Assembly (NCBI RefSeq): GCF_004010055.1
Contig: NZ_RQVT01000013.1
Coordinates: 1-57,654, forward strand
Length of the DNA: 57,654 bases
Direction: 5' to 3'
From: Psychroflexus aestuariivivens
GTDB taxonomy: Bacteria > Bacteroidota > Bacteroidia > Flavobacteriales > Flavobacteriaceae
Part shown: in pieces, positions 27,386 to 36,393 of the stretch
Layout of the letters: each line of letters begins with the position of its first letter
How positions within the stretch are numbered: position 1 is the stretch's first letter
Notes under the pieces: generated by a model
Told to the model about the DNA's origin: nothing
Seen by the model: only the letters and a program-made list of their open reading frames with translations
Databases searched by the model: none
Translations under genes and position numbers: made by a program

Positions 27386-28069
27386 TTCTTCAAATTCTGA
27401 AATGCTCAAAGCATCTTCAACTTTGAAATCACCAATTTTCGTACGACGCAGTTCAGACAAATATGCGCCAGAATCTAGGGCTTTACCAAAATCGTGTGCC
27501 AAACTTCTGATGTAAGTTCCTTTGCTACAGATTACTTTGAAGTGAACTTCAGGGAAATTAATTTCAGTAATTTCAAACTTGGAAATATTCACCTGACGTG
27601 TTGGAATATCAACCTTTTCACCTTTTCTGGCGTATTCATATAGTCGTTTTCCATCTTTTTTCAAAGCAGAAAAGACTGGTGGTTGTTGCTGAATATCGCC
27701 AACAAAATTTGTAGCAGCATCTAAAATCATCGCTTCAGTGATATGTTCTACAGGAAAAGTTTGGTCAATTTCTGTTTCCATATCGTAAGATGGACGTGTT
27801 GCCCCAAGTGTGAAAACACCAGTATAAACTTTGGTTTGACCCATCAAATCTTCGATGGTTTTGGTAGCTTTGCCTGTACATAAAATAACTAAACCAGTTG
27901 CCAAAGGATCTAAAGTTCCGGCATGACCTACTTTTATTTTTTTGATTTCAAATTGTTTCCGAATGAGCCATCTCACTTTATTGACGACTTGGAAGGAAGT
28001 CCAATTCAAAGGTTTGTCGAAAAGTAAAACTTGCCCTGATTTTATGTTTTCTAATGTGAATTTATCCAT
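27371..28069 (-). CDS. truB: tRNA pseudouridine55 synthase
   Basis: TruB makes pseudouridine 55 in the T-loop of tRNAs. The 232-residue protein has the N-terminal LLFDKPLNWTSFQVVNKVR, the catalytic-Asp motif GHAGTLDPLATGLVILCTGKATK, the RPSYD region and the C-terminal GTYIRSLAHDFGKALD. The RNA-binding PUA tail of longer versions is missing, as is usual in this phylum. It overlaps uppP by 8 bp and ends the ftsX-DUF3098-uppP-truB operon. Confidence 0.95.
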   Translation of the reverse strand: MDKFTLENIKSGQVLLFDKPLNWTSFQVVNKVRWLIRKQFEIKKIKVGHAGTLDPLATGLVILCTGKATKTIEDLMGQTKVYTGVFTLGATRPSYDMETEIDQTFPVEHITEAMILDAATNFVGDIQQQPPVFSALKKDGKRLYEYARKGEKVDIPTRQVNISKFEITEINFPEVHFKVICSKGTYIRSLAHDFGKALDSGAYLSELRRTKIGDFKVEDALSISEFEESFHI

Positions 28070-28859
28070 TTAATTGAGTGAAAATTATGGAAATAACACC
28101 TACGATAAAACAATAAATAGCAAAATATTTCAATTTGCTTTTTTTTACAATTTTAATCATCCAAGTACAAGCAAACATCCCTGTGACAAAAGCTGCTAAA
28201 AACCCAACTCCGTAAATAAAAAAGTTGGCGTTTTCAGAAGAAATCTCACCACTAAGAATGTCTTTGGCAATTTTTCCAAAAATTAATGGCACAACCATCA
28301 AAAATGAAAATCTTGCGGCTTTTGACTTGTCATTTCCCAATAAAACTGAAGTTGCAATAGTAGCACCACTTCTTGAAATTCCTGGTAAAATCGCAATAGC
28401 TTGTGCTACACCAATAACGAAGGAATTACTGTAAGAGACAGGTTTTTGTGTGTTTTTGGCTTTATCTGTCAGCCATAATAATAAAGCTGTAACTATTAGC
28501 ATAAAACCAACTAAAACAATATTATTACCAAAAAGCACTTCCATTTGGTCGTTGAAATAATAACCAACAAAACCAGCTGGAATCATAGATATTACAATCT
28601 TTAATGAAAATTTAGTTTCATCATTCCATTTAAATGAAAAAAGCCCTTTTAGTATTTCTAAAATATCTTTTCTGAATATTACAACTGTACTCAAAGCAGT
28701 TGCAAAATGCAAAATAACTGTAAAAAGAAGAGATTCTTTGGGTAAACTGTCGTTACCTAAAACAGCTTTACCGATTTCTAAATGACCACTTGAAGATACT
28801 GGAAGAAACTCTGTTAATCCTTGAATGACACCAAGAATAGTAGCATCTAGAATATCCAT
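28062..28859 (-). CDS. uppP: Undecaprenyl-diphosphatase
   Basis: The 265-residue membrane protein removes a phosphate from undecaprenyl diphosphate to regenerate the lipid carrier for peptidoglycan. The two BacA/UppP signature regions are intact: GVIQGLTEFLPVSSSGHLEIG near the N-terminus and AIAILPGISRSGATIATSVLLG in the middle. About eight hydrophobic helices are visible. It overlaps truB by 8 bp and shares one base with the DUF3098 stop, so translation is coupled. Confidence 0.95.
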   Translation of the reverse strand: MDILDATILGVIQGLTEFLPVSSSGHLEIGKAVLGNDSLPKESLLFTVILHFATALSTVVIFRKDILEILKGLFSFKWNDETKFSLKIVISMIPAGFVGYYFNDQMEVLFGNNIVLVGFMLIVTALLLWLTDKAKNTQKPVSYSNSFVIGVAQAIAILPGISRSGATIATSVLLGNDKSKAARFSFLMVVPLIFGKIAKDILSGEISSENANFFIYGVGFLAAFVTGMFACTWMIKIVKKSKLKYFAIYCFIVGVISIIFTQLNG

Positions 28860-29119
28860 TATTTATGTTTAGGTTTAAGTAAAATGGCATAAATCTCGAT
28901 GGCAAAACCTATCAAAACCAATGTTGGCGCCAATCTTATGCGTCTCCAACTAAATATTTCTTCGTTGAATACATCTGGATTGTCGCTACCACCGCCTGCC
29001 ATCAAAACAAAACCTAGTGTAATTACACCTAAGCCAATCAGCATAAATTTGTAATTTTCCTTTTCAAAAATAAATGCATTTTTAGCTTTCTTTTCTTGTT
29101 TTCTTTTACTTTCTCCCAT
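28859..29119 (-). CDS. DUF3098 family membrane protein
   Basis: The 86-residue protein has a basic N-terminus (MGESKRKQEKKAKN) and two transmembrane helices (about 28-46, FMLIGLGVITLGFVLMAGGG, and 63-82). The GGGSDNPDVFNEEIFSWRRI loop is the DUF3098 signature. The family sits between ftsX and uppP across Bacteroidota, as here (2 nt after ftsX, overlapping uppP by 1 nt). A cell-envelope or division role is suggested by position only. Confidence 0.88.
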   Translation of the reverse strand: MGESKRKQEKKAKNAFIFEKENYKFMLIGLGVITLGFVLMAGGGSDNPDVFNEEIFSWRRIRLAPTLVLIGFAIEIYAILLKPKHK

Positions 29120-29121
29120 GA

Positions 29122-30000
29122 TTAATAATATAATTCATCTGTTTTCAAATTCAAAAATCTTTGTGTGGCAAAAAATGTACTTAACCAAGATATGATGATT
29201 CCTAATAGAAGCACTCCAGCAAAAATTGCAGCCAACATAAGTTGATCAGTGATGAGTTGTAGTTCAGGAAAACTTTTATTAAGATAATATAATACAACTG
29301 CCATTCCGATCATTGCCAAAATTGAACCGATGATTCCTAATTTTACACTTTTCCAAATAAAAGGGCGTCTAATAAATCCTTTAGTCGCCCCTACCATTTG
29401 CATTGTTTTAATTGTGAATCGTTTGGCGTAAACAGACAAACGTATAGAACTGTTTATAAGTAAAACTGCTATAAAAGTTAACAAAGAGCTTACGATCAGT
29501 ATCCAAAAACTCAAACGCTTGATATTATCATTAAGCAAGGCAATAAGTGGTTTATCATATATAATTTCATCGACAAACTTTTTTTCACTCAGGTCTCTTG
29601 ATATTTCTGCAATCTGAACTTCTGAAACATAATCTGCGTTGAAATAAATATCTATAGAATTTTGGAGCGGATTATATCCTAAAAAGTCCATAAAGTCTTC
29701 ACCAATTTCTTTACTAAATGATTTGGCTGCTTCTTCTTTGGAAACAAACTCGATACTTTTAGTATAATCGGCCAAAGCCAACGTTTTTTGCAACTGGTCA
29801 ATTTCAACTTCTTTTGCAGTATCTTTTAGATACACATTCAAAGCAATTTGTTCTTTGAAATGATCTGCTACTTTTTTGGTATTTAGCACCAATAAAGCAA
29901 GTAAACCGACCAAAAACAGAACCAAAGCAATGCTGATGACTACCGAAAAATAGGAAGTTATCAAGCGTCGTTTTTGATATTTTTCAAAAGATGAAGCCAC
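29122..30000 (-). CDS. ftsX: Cell division protein FtsX
   Basis: The 292-residue permease-like subunit of FtsEX controls peptidoglycan hydrolases at the septum. It has an N-terminal helix (about 20-42), a periplasmic loop, and three C-terminal helices (about 168-190, 216-240 and 262-284). The MQMVGATKGFIRRPFIWKS segment is the family signature for contact with FtsE. ftsE is not in the window. The gene leads the ftsX-DUF3098-uppP-truB operon. Confidence 0.93.
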   Translation of the reverse strand: MASSFEKYQKRRLITSYFSVVISIALVLFLVGLLALLVLNTKKVADHFKEQIALNVYLKDTAKEVEIDQLQKTLALADYTKSIEFVSKEEAAKSFSKEIGEDFMDFLGYNPLQNSIDIYFNADYVSEVQIAEISRDLSEKKFVDEIIYDKPLIALLNDNIKRLSFWILIVSSLLTFIAVLLINSSIRLSVYAKRFTIKTMQMVGATKGFIRRPFIWKSVKLGIIGSILAMIGMAVVLYYLNKSFPELQLITDQLMLAAIFAGVLLLGIIISWLSTFFATQRFLNLKTDELYY

Positions 30001-30191
30001 GTTAAATTTTTTGTAAAAATAAAAAACTCAATCGTATAACGCTCTATAAGCAAGTTTATTTTTTTGGGGAATACACTCATGTAATTTCCGACCAAATTGA
30101 TTCCATATTTTCTTCCTTAGAATAAAAAATTAATGCTGAAAATATTTAATTTTTAAGAATTTGAATTTGAATTTCAAATCAAAAAAAAGAA

Positions 30192-30199
30192 TACATTTG
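30192..30199 (+). promoter_or_regulatory. Promoter -7 element of the beta-barrel gene
   Basis: TACATTTG fits TAnnTTTG, 26 nt before the ATG at 30226. Confidence 0.5.
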
Positions 30200-30225
30200 C
30201 TTATTAATAACCAATAAAAGTAACA

Positions 30226-30801
30226 ATGAAAAAACTTATATTATCCTTGATGTTTTATTTTATTTTCATCATTGGATTCTCTCAAGAGTCTTCTAGCAAT
30301 GATGAAAATCAGTCGAATTCTAAATCTATCTTTGATCGAAAAAATGAAGTAAGGCTTGGAGCGATCAAAATGCTTTCAGCAACAATTTTTGAAGCAACTT
30401 ATGAAAGAATAATAAACAATAACGCTGGTTATGGCAGCAGTTTACTTATTAATCTAAATCAAAGTAATCAGTATCTTGAAGATTTTTCTATTACTCCTTT
30501 TTTCAGAATGTATTTTCAAACCTTTGAAGATTATGGTGCAAAAGGTTTTTTTGTCGAAGGATTTTCTTCATTTTTTGTAGGAAAAAACTATGACTATGTA
30601 TATTATTCTGGTGTTGAATATGGGAGAGAAGAACATGAAACCTTCTTCGATACCTCAATTGGATTGGCTATTGGTAAGAAATGGATAAACACCTCAGGAT
30701 TTGTATTTGAAATAAAGGCTGGAGCAGGTAGGAATTTGCTTGATACATCAGATATTCCTGTTTTATTTAAAGGTGATTTTTATATCGGCTATCGTTTTTA
30801 A
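30226..30801 (+). CDS. Probable small outer-membrane beta-barrel protein
   Basis: The 191-residue protein has a signal peptide (ILSLMFYFIFIIGFSQ), an acidic low-complexity linker (SSSNDENQSNSKS) and then alternating amphipathic strands (EVRLGAIKMLSATIFEATYER, GFFVEGFSSFFVGKNYDYVYY, DTSIGLAIGKKWI), ending in FYIGYRF. That C-terminal aromatic strand is typical of outer-membrane barrels, and the pattern is like DUF3575. Function is unknown. It is divergent from ftsX and convergent with the TM2 gene. Confidence 0.75.
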   Translation: MKKLILSLMFYFIFIIGFSQESSSNDENQSNSKSIFDRKNEVRLGAIKMLSATIFEATYERIINNNAGYGSSLLINLNQSNQYLEDFSITPFFRMYFQTFEDYGAKGFFVEGFSSFFVGKNYDYVYYSGVEYGREEHETFFDTSIGLAIGKKWINTSGFVFEIKAGAGRNLLDTSDIPVLFKGDFYIGYRF

Positions 30802-30870
30802 CAAAATCGATATGTATTATAAATTTTTAAATACATTGAATAACCATTCAAAGTAGGAAAAGCTTAAAAC

Positions 30871-30902
30871 AAAAAAAGCTTCCTTTAATGAAAGGAAGCT
30901 TT
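30871..30902 (-). terminator. Intrinsic terminator of the TM2 gene
   Basis: A perfect 12-bp stem (AAAGCTTCCTTT at 30875-30886 with AAAGGAAGCTTT at 30891-30902) and a 4-nt loop are followed on the minus strand by further T residues. Confidence 0.85.
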
Positions 30903-30921
30903 AACTAAAAAAATTATTTAC

Positions 30922-31296
30922 CTATTGGAAATTATCAGTCAAAATATTGATTAAATCAACAATTGCCCAAATACCAAGGCCACCAAGAGTAATAATAAAT
31001 AGTATGTTGGCCCAAACTGGCTTACCAGCATACCAACGGTGTGCAGCAAATCCACCTAAAAAGAACCACAGAGCAACTGCTACCCATTTATCATAACCTG
31101 CAACAGCTATTGGCGTTACTGCATCCTCTGATGATGGAGCTTTGATTTCTGCATTTTCTAAAGTATTAACAAAATCCGACTCCGATTGGATTTCAAATTG
31201 CTCAATGTCTTTTGCAACATTTTGCTTGTTTACTGGAAAAGAGGCGAACATTAAAGATGATGTTAGTAACATCGCAACAAATAATAAATTTTTCAT
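30922..31296 (-). CDS. TM2 domain-containing protein
   Basis: The 124-residue protein has a signal-peptide-like N-terminus (LLFVAMLLTSSLMFASF), an acidic spacer, and a C-terminal TM2 domain (about residues 70-120). The domain has two helices flanking FFLGGFAAHRWYAGKPVWANILF and the second helix LGGLGIWAIVDLINIL. TM2 proteins occur widely in Bacteroidota; their function is poorly known. The gene stands alone and ends at a strong terminator. Confidence 0.85.
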   Translation of the reverse strand: MKNLLFVAMLLTSSLMFASFPVNKQNVAKDIEQFEIQSESDFVNTLENAEIKAPSSEDAVTPIAVAGYDKWVAVALWFFLGGFAAHRWYAGKPVWANILFIITLGGLGIWAIVDLINILTDNFQ

Positions 31297-31337
31297 ATGT
31301 TTGAATTTTAAAAGTTAGCGGTAAATCTAATAATTAT

Positions 31338-32231
31338 ATGTTAAATAAAAGTATTTTTTCGATAATTTTCTTCTTAATAAATTTAAGTATTTTTGGCCAA
31401 GACGAAAAAGCACAAGAATTTATTGGAGCTATCTCCTTAGAAGACAAAACAGTAATCAGTTATAAGTTGACTTTCCAAGATATTGGAAATGGTAAAATTG
31501 AGGGTCAATCTATAACAGATTTTTCTGGAGATCATCGCACTGTTTCTAAAATTTCAGGTCAAATTGACTATGACGAAAATTTAATTTCATTCAAAGAAGT
31601 TCAAAATCTTTCTACAAAGTCTGATTATGAACCAGACAGTTTCTGCTATATTCATTTGAATGATGCAAAAGTAAAATTAAGAAATAGAAAAAGTATTATT
31701 GAAGGAAATTTCACTGGTAAATTTCCCAACGGTGAAGATTGTGTTTCGGGAGAAATTAAACTTATTGGTTCAGATTTCTTTTTCAATCGCATGGACAAAC
31801 TAAACAGGAAAATCAGTCGAGTTAAAAAAATTGATAGCATTACAAAGATCAATCTTTCATCTTCTATGTTCAAAAAGAAACTAGACGCCAATTTGTTAGA
31901 AAAAGACGATGTAGTGGCTCTTTTTATGAAAAATGAGCCAAATTTATATTTAGAAATTTGGGATGAAGAATTAGAAGATGGCGATCGCATTGATGTTTAT
32001 ATCAATAAATCTTTGTTTTTAGAGAATTATTCTATAAAAAACGAGAAAAAAATCATTAAAATCCCATTCGATTCTGAAGAAATCAGCATCACTATTATTG
32101 CTAATAATATTGGTGAAAAAGCTCCAAATACCGTCAGTCTAAATTTGAGAGACAGTCAAAACAATCATAAAATCCGCACAAAGCTCGAAGAAAATGAACA
32201 AGCTTATATAATGGTCAAGAAAGACGATTAA
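31338..32231 (+). CDS. Secreted protein of unknown function
   Basis: The 297-residue protein has a signal peptide (IFSIIFFLINLSIFGQ). Residues 25-140 are strand-rich (ISYKLTFQDIGNGKIEGQSIT and GEDCVSGEIKLIG); 145-185 form a charged helical linker; the last 110 residues are another beta-rich region (LYLEIWDEELEDGDRIDVYIN). The final part resembles a small carbohydrate- or calcium-binding beta sandwich, but I recognise no family. It lies 133 nt upstream of leuS on the same strand. Confidence 0.7.
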   Translation: MLNKSIFSIIFFLINLSIFGQDEKAQEFIGAISLEDKTVISYKLTFQDIGNGKIEGQSITDFSGDHRTVSKISGQIDYDENLISFKEVQNLSTKSDYEPDSFCYIHLNDAKVKLRNRKSIIEGNFTGKFPNGEDCVSGEIKLIGSDFFFNRMDKLNRKISRVKKIDSITKINLSSSMFKKKLDANLLEKDDVVALFMKNEPNLYLEIWDEELEDGDRIDVYINKSLFLENYSIKNEKKIIKIPFDSEEISITIIANNIGEKAPNTVSLNLRDSQNNHKIRTKLEENEQAYIMVKKDD

Positions 32232-32330
32232 TCCGTTTTCAAAATTTGTATTCTTCAGACAAATTTTGAATTATTCGTTTTTGACCGATTACAATATTCT
32301 AAAACTTACCAGTATTAATATCATAAATAT

Positions 32331-32338
32331 TACTTTTG
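32331..32338 (+). promoter_or_regulatory. Promoter -7 element of leuS
   Basis: TACTTTTG fits TAnnTTTG, 26 nt before the ATG at 32365. Transcription from here cannot include the in-frame start at 32266. Confidence 0.55.
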
Positions 32339-32364
32339 CCAAAATTGAATTTCAAGACAACGAC

Positions 32365-35300
32365 ATGGCATATAATTTTAAAGATATTGAATCCAAGTGG
32401 CAAAAAAGATGGGCGGACAACCAAACCTTTAAAGCCAAACAAAAAACAGATTTTGAAGGTGAGCCAAAGCCACCTTTTTATGTTTTAGACATGTTTCCTT
32501 ATCCGTCTGGCGCAGGTTTACATGTTGGGCATCCTTTAGGATATATTGCCAGTGATATTTATGCGAGATACAAACGCCACAAAGGTTTTAATGTTTTGCA
32601 TCCACAAGGCTACGATTCATTTGGATTGCCTGCAGAACAATATGCCATTCAAACTGGTCAGCATCCAGCTAAAACCACTGAAGTCAACATAAAGCGCTAT
32701 CGAGAACAACTCGACAAAATCGGTTTTTCTTTCGACTGGAGTCGTGAAGTGCGCACCAGCGACCCAAATTATTACAAATGGACGCAGTGGATTTTCATTC
32801 AATTATTCAATTCTTATTATTGTTTAGACAGCCAACAAGCGCGTTCCATTGATGAATTAATTTCTGTTTTTACAGAAGAAGGAAATTCAAAAATCAATGC
32901 CGCTTGCGACGATGATGTCACCGAATTTTCTGCTGAAGAATGGCTAAATTATTCTGAAAACCAACAACAAGAAATTTTACTAAAATACCGCTTGACTTAT
33001 TTAGCAGAAACCGAAGTGAATTGGTGTCCGCAATTGGGAACCGTTTTAGCTAATGATGAAATCGTAAATGGTGTTTCTGAACGTGGTGGTTATCTCGTGG
33101 TTCGCAAAAAAATGAAACAATGGAGTATGCGGATTTCAGCTTATGCAGAACGCTTGTTAAGTGGACTTGAAAAACTCGATTGGACCGATAGTTTGAAAGA
33201 ATCACAACGCAATTGGATTGGAAAATCTGTCGGCGCTCAGTTGAAATTTGAAATTCAAAATTCAAAGCATATAATTGAAACATTCACAACACGACCTGAC
33301 ACTATTTTTGGGGTATCATTTCTAACTTTAGCCCCAGAACATGAATTAGTTATGGAAATCACAACTCCAGAACAAAAATCGGTTGTTGAAGACTATATAA
33401 AAACCTCAGCCAAGCGAAGTGAACGCGAGAGAATGGCAGATGTAAAAAACATTACAGGTGTGTTTACTGGGGCATTCGCAAAACATCCACTCAGCAAGGA
33501 GCCGATTCCAATTTGGATTGGAGATTATGTTTTGGCAGGTTACGGCACTGGCGCTGTCATGGCGGTTCCTTGCGGCGATCAAAGAGATTATGATTTCGCG
33601 AAGCATTTCAATATTCCTATTCCAAATGTCTTTGAAAATATTGATATTTCTGAAAATGCACATGCTGACAAAACCCAAACTATTATTGCCAATTCTGATT
33701 TTTTAAATGGTCTGAATGTAAAAGACGCCATTTCCAAAGCCATTGAAGCTTTGGAAGAAATTGATGCAGGCAAAGCTAAAATCAATTATCGTTTGCGTGA
33801 CGCTGTATTTTCCAGACAACGTTACTGGGGCGAACCTTTTCCTGTCTATTATAAAAATGGATTGCCTAAGATGATTGAGGAAAAACATTTGCCATTGAAA
33901 TTGCCTGAAATAAATGAATATCTGCCAACCGAAGATGGCGCACCACCGCTAGGAAGAGCAACAAATTGGGCTTGGGATTCTGAAAAAAATGAAGTCGTTA
34001 GTAATGATTTGATTGACGACAAAACGGTTTTTCCTTTAGAATTGAACACAATGCCAGGTTGGGCGGGCAGTTCTTGGTACATGTTTCGATATATGGAAAC
34101 TGAAAATCGTAAAGACAATTTTGCTTCCAAAGAAGCTTTGGAATATTGGCAAAATGTAGATTTATATTTAGGAGGCAGTGAACATGCAACTGGCCACCTA
34201 CTCTATTCCAGATTTTGGACGAAATTCTTGAAAGACCGTGGTTATCTAAATGTTGACGAACCCTTTAAAAAACTCATCAATCAAGGTATGATTTTGGGTG
34301 AAAGTGCTTTTGTTTATAGAGTTGAATGGCATTATATCGGAGAAAATTGGGGAGAGGTTTCTGAAGAGGATGAGTCAGAAATTCCAAGAAAATCGGAGTT
34401 TCCTAATCTTTATGTTTCTAGAGCGTTATTTTCTGAAATGGGACGCTATGTAAAGAACTATAAAGAATCTAGCTTGAAATCAGTTCAAATTATTTCTGAA
34501 AAAATTGATAGTCTAGAAAAAGAATTGAAAATTTTCGAAAGACCAGGTAAAACTAAAATCTCTCGGTCATTGTCATTGGCAATTACACCTGTTCATGTCA
34601 ATGTTTCCTTTGTCAACACCTCCAACGAGTTAGATATTGAAGGTTTTAAAAACTGGCGACCAGAGTTTAGCGAAGCCGAATTCATTTTAGATAACGGAAA
34701 GTTATACGATGCTGACTCTTCCCCTTTGGGGAAGCCGGATGGGGCTTTTACTGTTTCTCGAGAAGTCGAAAAAATGTCGAAGTCGAAATACAATGTTGTC
34801 AATCCAGATGATATTTGTGAAGAATATGGTGCGGACAGTTTGCGCTTGTATGAAATGTTTTTGGGACCAATCGATCAAGCCAAACCATGGAATACTGCAG
34901 GTTTGTCTGGTGTTTTCAACTTCTTAAAAAAACTTTGGAAATTGTACCACCAAGATGAAGTATTTTCAATTTCAGAAGAAAAAGCCTCTAAGGAATCACT
35001 CAAGACTTTGCATAAAACCATAAGAAAAGTCACAGAAGATATTGAAAACTTCAGTTTCAACACTTCAGTGTCAACATTTATGATTTGTGTAAATGAGCTT
35101 ACCCAACAAAAATGTAATAATCGTGAAATTCTTGAACCTTTAGCTATATTAATTGCGCCTTATGCGCCACATATCGCTGAAGAACTTTGGGAAAAAATGG
35201 GTCACAAAAACAGTATTTCTACGGCAGAATACCCAGTTTTTGAAGAGAAATTTTTAAAAGAAGATACCAAAACTTATCCGGTGTCATTCAACGGTAAAAT

Positions 35301-35451
35301 GCGTTTCACTTTAGATTTGTCATTAGATTTATCCAAAGAGGAAGTTGAAAAAATCGTAATGGCTGATGAACGAACACAAAAACAATTGGAAGGACAAAAA
35401 CCTAAAAAAGTCATCGTTGTTCCTGGAAAAATTGTAAATATTGTAAAATAA
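32365..35451 (+). CDS. leuS: Leucyl-tRNA synthetase with in-frame insertions
   Basis: The 1028-residue class I synthetase carries HVGH (residues 53-56) for ATP binding, the editing domain (TFTTRPDTIFGVSFL and GTGAVMAVPCGDQRDYDF) and KMSKS (803-807), then the anticodon-binding region. The start MAYNFKDIESKWQKRW at 32365 is chosen; the frame opens 33 codons earlier, but the promoter element lies between. It is longer than the usual 940 or so residues of the phylum. A segment at 654-740 is about 60 residues longer than expected, and DSSPLGKPDGAF (784-795) is encoded by a palindromic element just before KMSKS. The frame is intact, and as an essential gene it should be functional. Confidence 0.95.
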   Translation: MAYNFKDIESKWQKRWADNQTFKAKQKTDFEGEPKPPFYVLDMFPYPSGAGLHVGHPLGYIASDIYARYKRHKGFNVLHPQGYDSFGLPAEQYAIQTGQHPAKTTEVNIKRYREQLDKIGFSFDWSREVRTSDPNYYKWTQWIFIQLFNSYYCLDSQQARSIDELISVFTEEGNSKINAACDDDVTEFSAEEWLNYSENQQQEILLKYRLTYLAETEVNWCPQLGTVLANDEIVNGVSERGGYLVVRKKMKQWSMRISAYAERLLSGLEKLDWTDSLKESQRNWIGKSVGAQLKFEIQNSKHIIETFTTRPDTIFGVSFLTLAPEHELVMEITTPEQKSVVEDYIKTSAKRSERERMADVKNITGVFTGAFAKHPLSKEPIPIWIGDYVLAGYGTGAVMAVPCGDQRDYDFAKHFNIPIPNVFENIDISENAHADKTQTIIANSDFLNGLNVKDAISKAIEALEEIDAGKAKINYRLRDAVFSRQRYWGEPFPVYYKNGLPKMIEEKHLPLKLPEINEYLPTEDGAPPLGRATNWAWDSEKNEVVSNDLIDDKTVFPLELNTMPGWAGSSWYMFRYMETENRKDNFASKEALEYWQNVDLYLGGSEHATGHLLYSRFWTKFLKDRGYLNVDEPFKKLINQGMILGESAFVYRVEWHYIGENWGEVSEEDESEIPRKSEFPNLYVSRALFSEMGRYVKNYKESSLKSVQIISEKIDSLEKELKIFERPGKTKISRSLSLAITPVHVNVSFVNTSNELDIEGFKNWRPEFSEAEFILDNGKLYDADSSPLGKPDGAFTVSREVEKMSKSKYNVVNPDDICEEYGADSLRLYEMFLGPIDQAKPWNTAGLSGVFNFLKKLWKLYHQDEVFSISEEKASKESLKTLHKTIRKVTEDIENFSFNTSVSTFMICVNELTQQKCNNREILEPLAILIAPYAPHIAEELWEKMGHKNSISTAEYPVFEEKFLKEDTKTYPVSFNGKMRFTLDLSLDLSKEEVEKIVMADERTQKQLEGQKPKKVIVVPGKIVNIVK
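34717..34749 (+). repeat. Palindromic element inserted in the leuS frame
   Basis: A 7-bp perfect stem, CTTCCCC at 34718-34724 and GGGGAAG at 34728-34734 with a TTT loop, is followed by CCGGATGGGGCTTTT. It is strikingly GC-rich for the region and encodes DSSPLGKPDGAF between a variable loop and REVEKMSKS. It resembles short palindromic repeats of Flavobacteriaceae; that likeness is from memory, and no other copy lies in the window. Confidence 0.5.
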
Positions 35452-35536
35452 CGTTTATCAATATTTAGTTTTATTTCTTGAAAATAAAATAATTTGATAA
35501 AAATGTCAGGTCAATGAATTTTGGCTAGGGTTTTGA

Positions 35537-35544
35537 TATATTTG
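35537..35544 (+). promoter_or_regulatory. Promoter -7 element of the YugP-like gene
   Basis: TATATTTG fits TAnnTTTG and lies 30 nt before the ATG at 35575. Confidence 0.55.
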
Positions 35545-35574
35545 AAAAGTAAATAACAATTTAAAAAACAAAAT

Positions 35575-36267
35575 ATGTTTGGATATTATATATTAATTGG
35601 TGCTATTTTATTGGTCAGTTGGTTAGTCAGTAATCGACTCAAAAGTAAGTTTAAAAAATACTCAAAAGTACATCTACAAAATGGTATGTCCGGTGCAGAA
35701 ATTGCGCGTAAAATGTTGGAAGATCATCATATTTATGATGTGGAAGTTATTTCTACACCAGGAAGACTTACCGATCATTATCATCCGACAAAAAAGACAG
35801 TGAACTTAAGTGAAAGTGTTTACAATCAGCGAAATGCCGCCGCCGCCGCTGTAGCTGCACACGAAGTTGGTCACGCTGTACAACATGCCAAAGCTTATTC
35901 TTGGTTAGAAATGCGCAGTCAACTTGTTCCTATTGTAAGTGTAGCTTCACAATGGAGCCAATGGGTAATTATGGGCGGATTGATTTTGATGACAATGGTT
36001 TCTTTTGGAGTTGGACAAATGGTTTTGCTTGCTGGAATTATTATGTTCGGATTAGGAACTTTGTTCAGTTTCATTACGCTTCCAGTAGAATATGACGCAA
36101 GTAATCGTGCTCTAGCTTGGTTAAAAGACAGAAATATTGTCACTCCAGAAGAATACAAAGGTTCAGAAGATTCTTTGAAATGGGCAGCAAGAACTTACGT
36201 AGTTGCCGCCATTGGTTCTTTAGCAACGCTTCTATATTTTATAATGATTTATTTAGGGAGGGAATAG
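35575..36267 (+). CDS. Zinc metallopeptidase, YugP family
   Basis: The 230-residue membrane protein has an N-terminal helix, a cytoplasmic or luminal domain with the zinc-binding motif HEVGH (His96, Glu97, His100) in VAAHEVGHAVQHA, then two to three membrane helices (about 135-175) and a last one at 205-225. This is the YugP/neutral zinc metallopeptidase 2 family, whose substrates are unknown. The downstream conserved EYDASNRAL supplies the probable third ligand region. A terminator follows directly. Confidence 0.92.
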   Translation: MFGYYILIGAILLVSWLVSNRLKSKFKKYSKVHLQNGMSGAEIARKMLEDHHIYDVEVISTPGRLTDHYHPTKKTVNLSESVYNQRNAAAAAVAAHEVGHAVQHAKAYSWLEMRSQLVPIVSVASQWSQWVIMGGLILMTMVSFGVGQMVLLAGIIMFGLGTLFSFITLPVEYDASNRALAWLKDRNIVTPEEYKGSEDSLKWAARTYVVAAIGSLATLLYFIMIYLGRE

Positions 36268-36294
36268 TTTAAACTCGATACTAAGTCAAATTAT

Positions 36295-36329
36295 AAAGTC
36301 GAAAAAATTCATTTTTTTCGACTTTTTTT
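36295..36329 (+). terminator. Intrinsic terminator after the YugP-like gene
   Basis: A 13-bp stem (AAAGTCGAAAAAA at 36295-36307 with TTTTTTCGACTTT at 36313-36325) and a 5-nt loop are followed by T residues. Confidence 0.85.
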
Positions 36330-36393
36330 ATGTTTCAAATCGAATATCTCAGATATAATAAATTGAATTCAACAAAAAAATACAATTCAGTTT

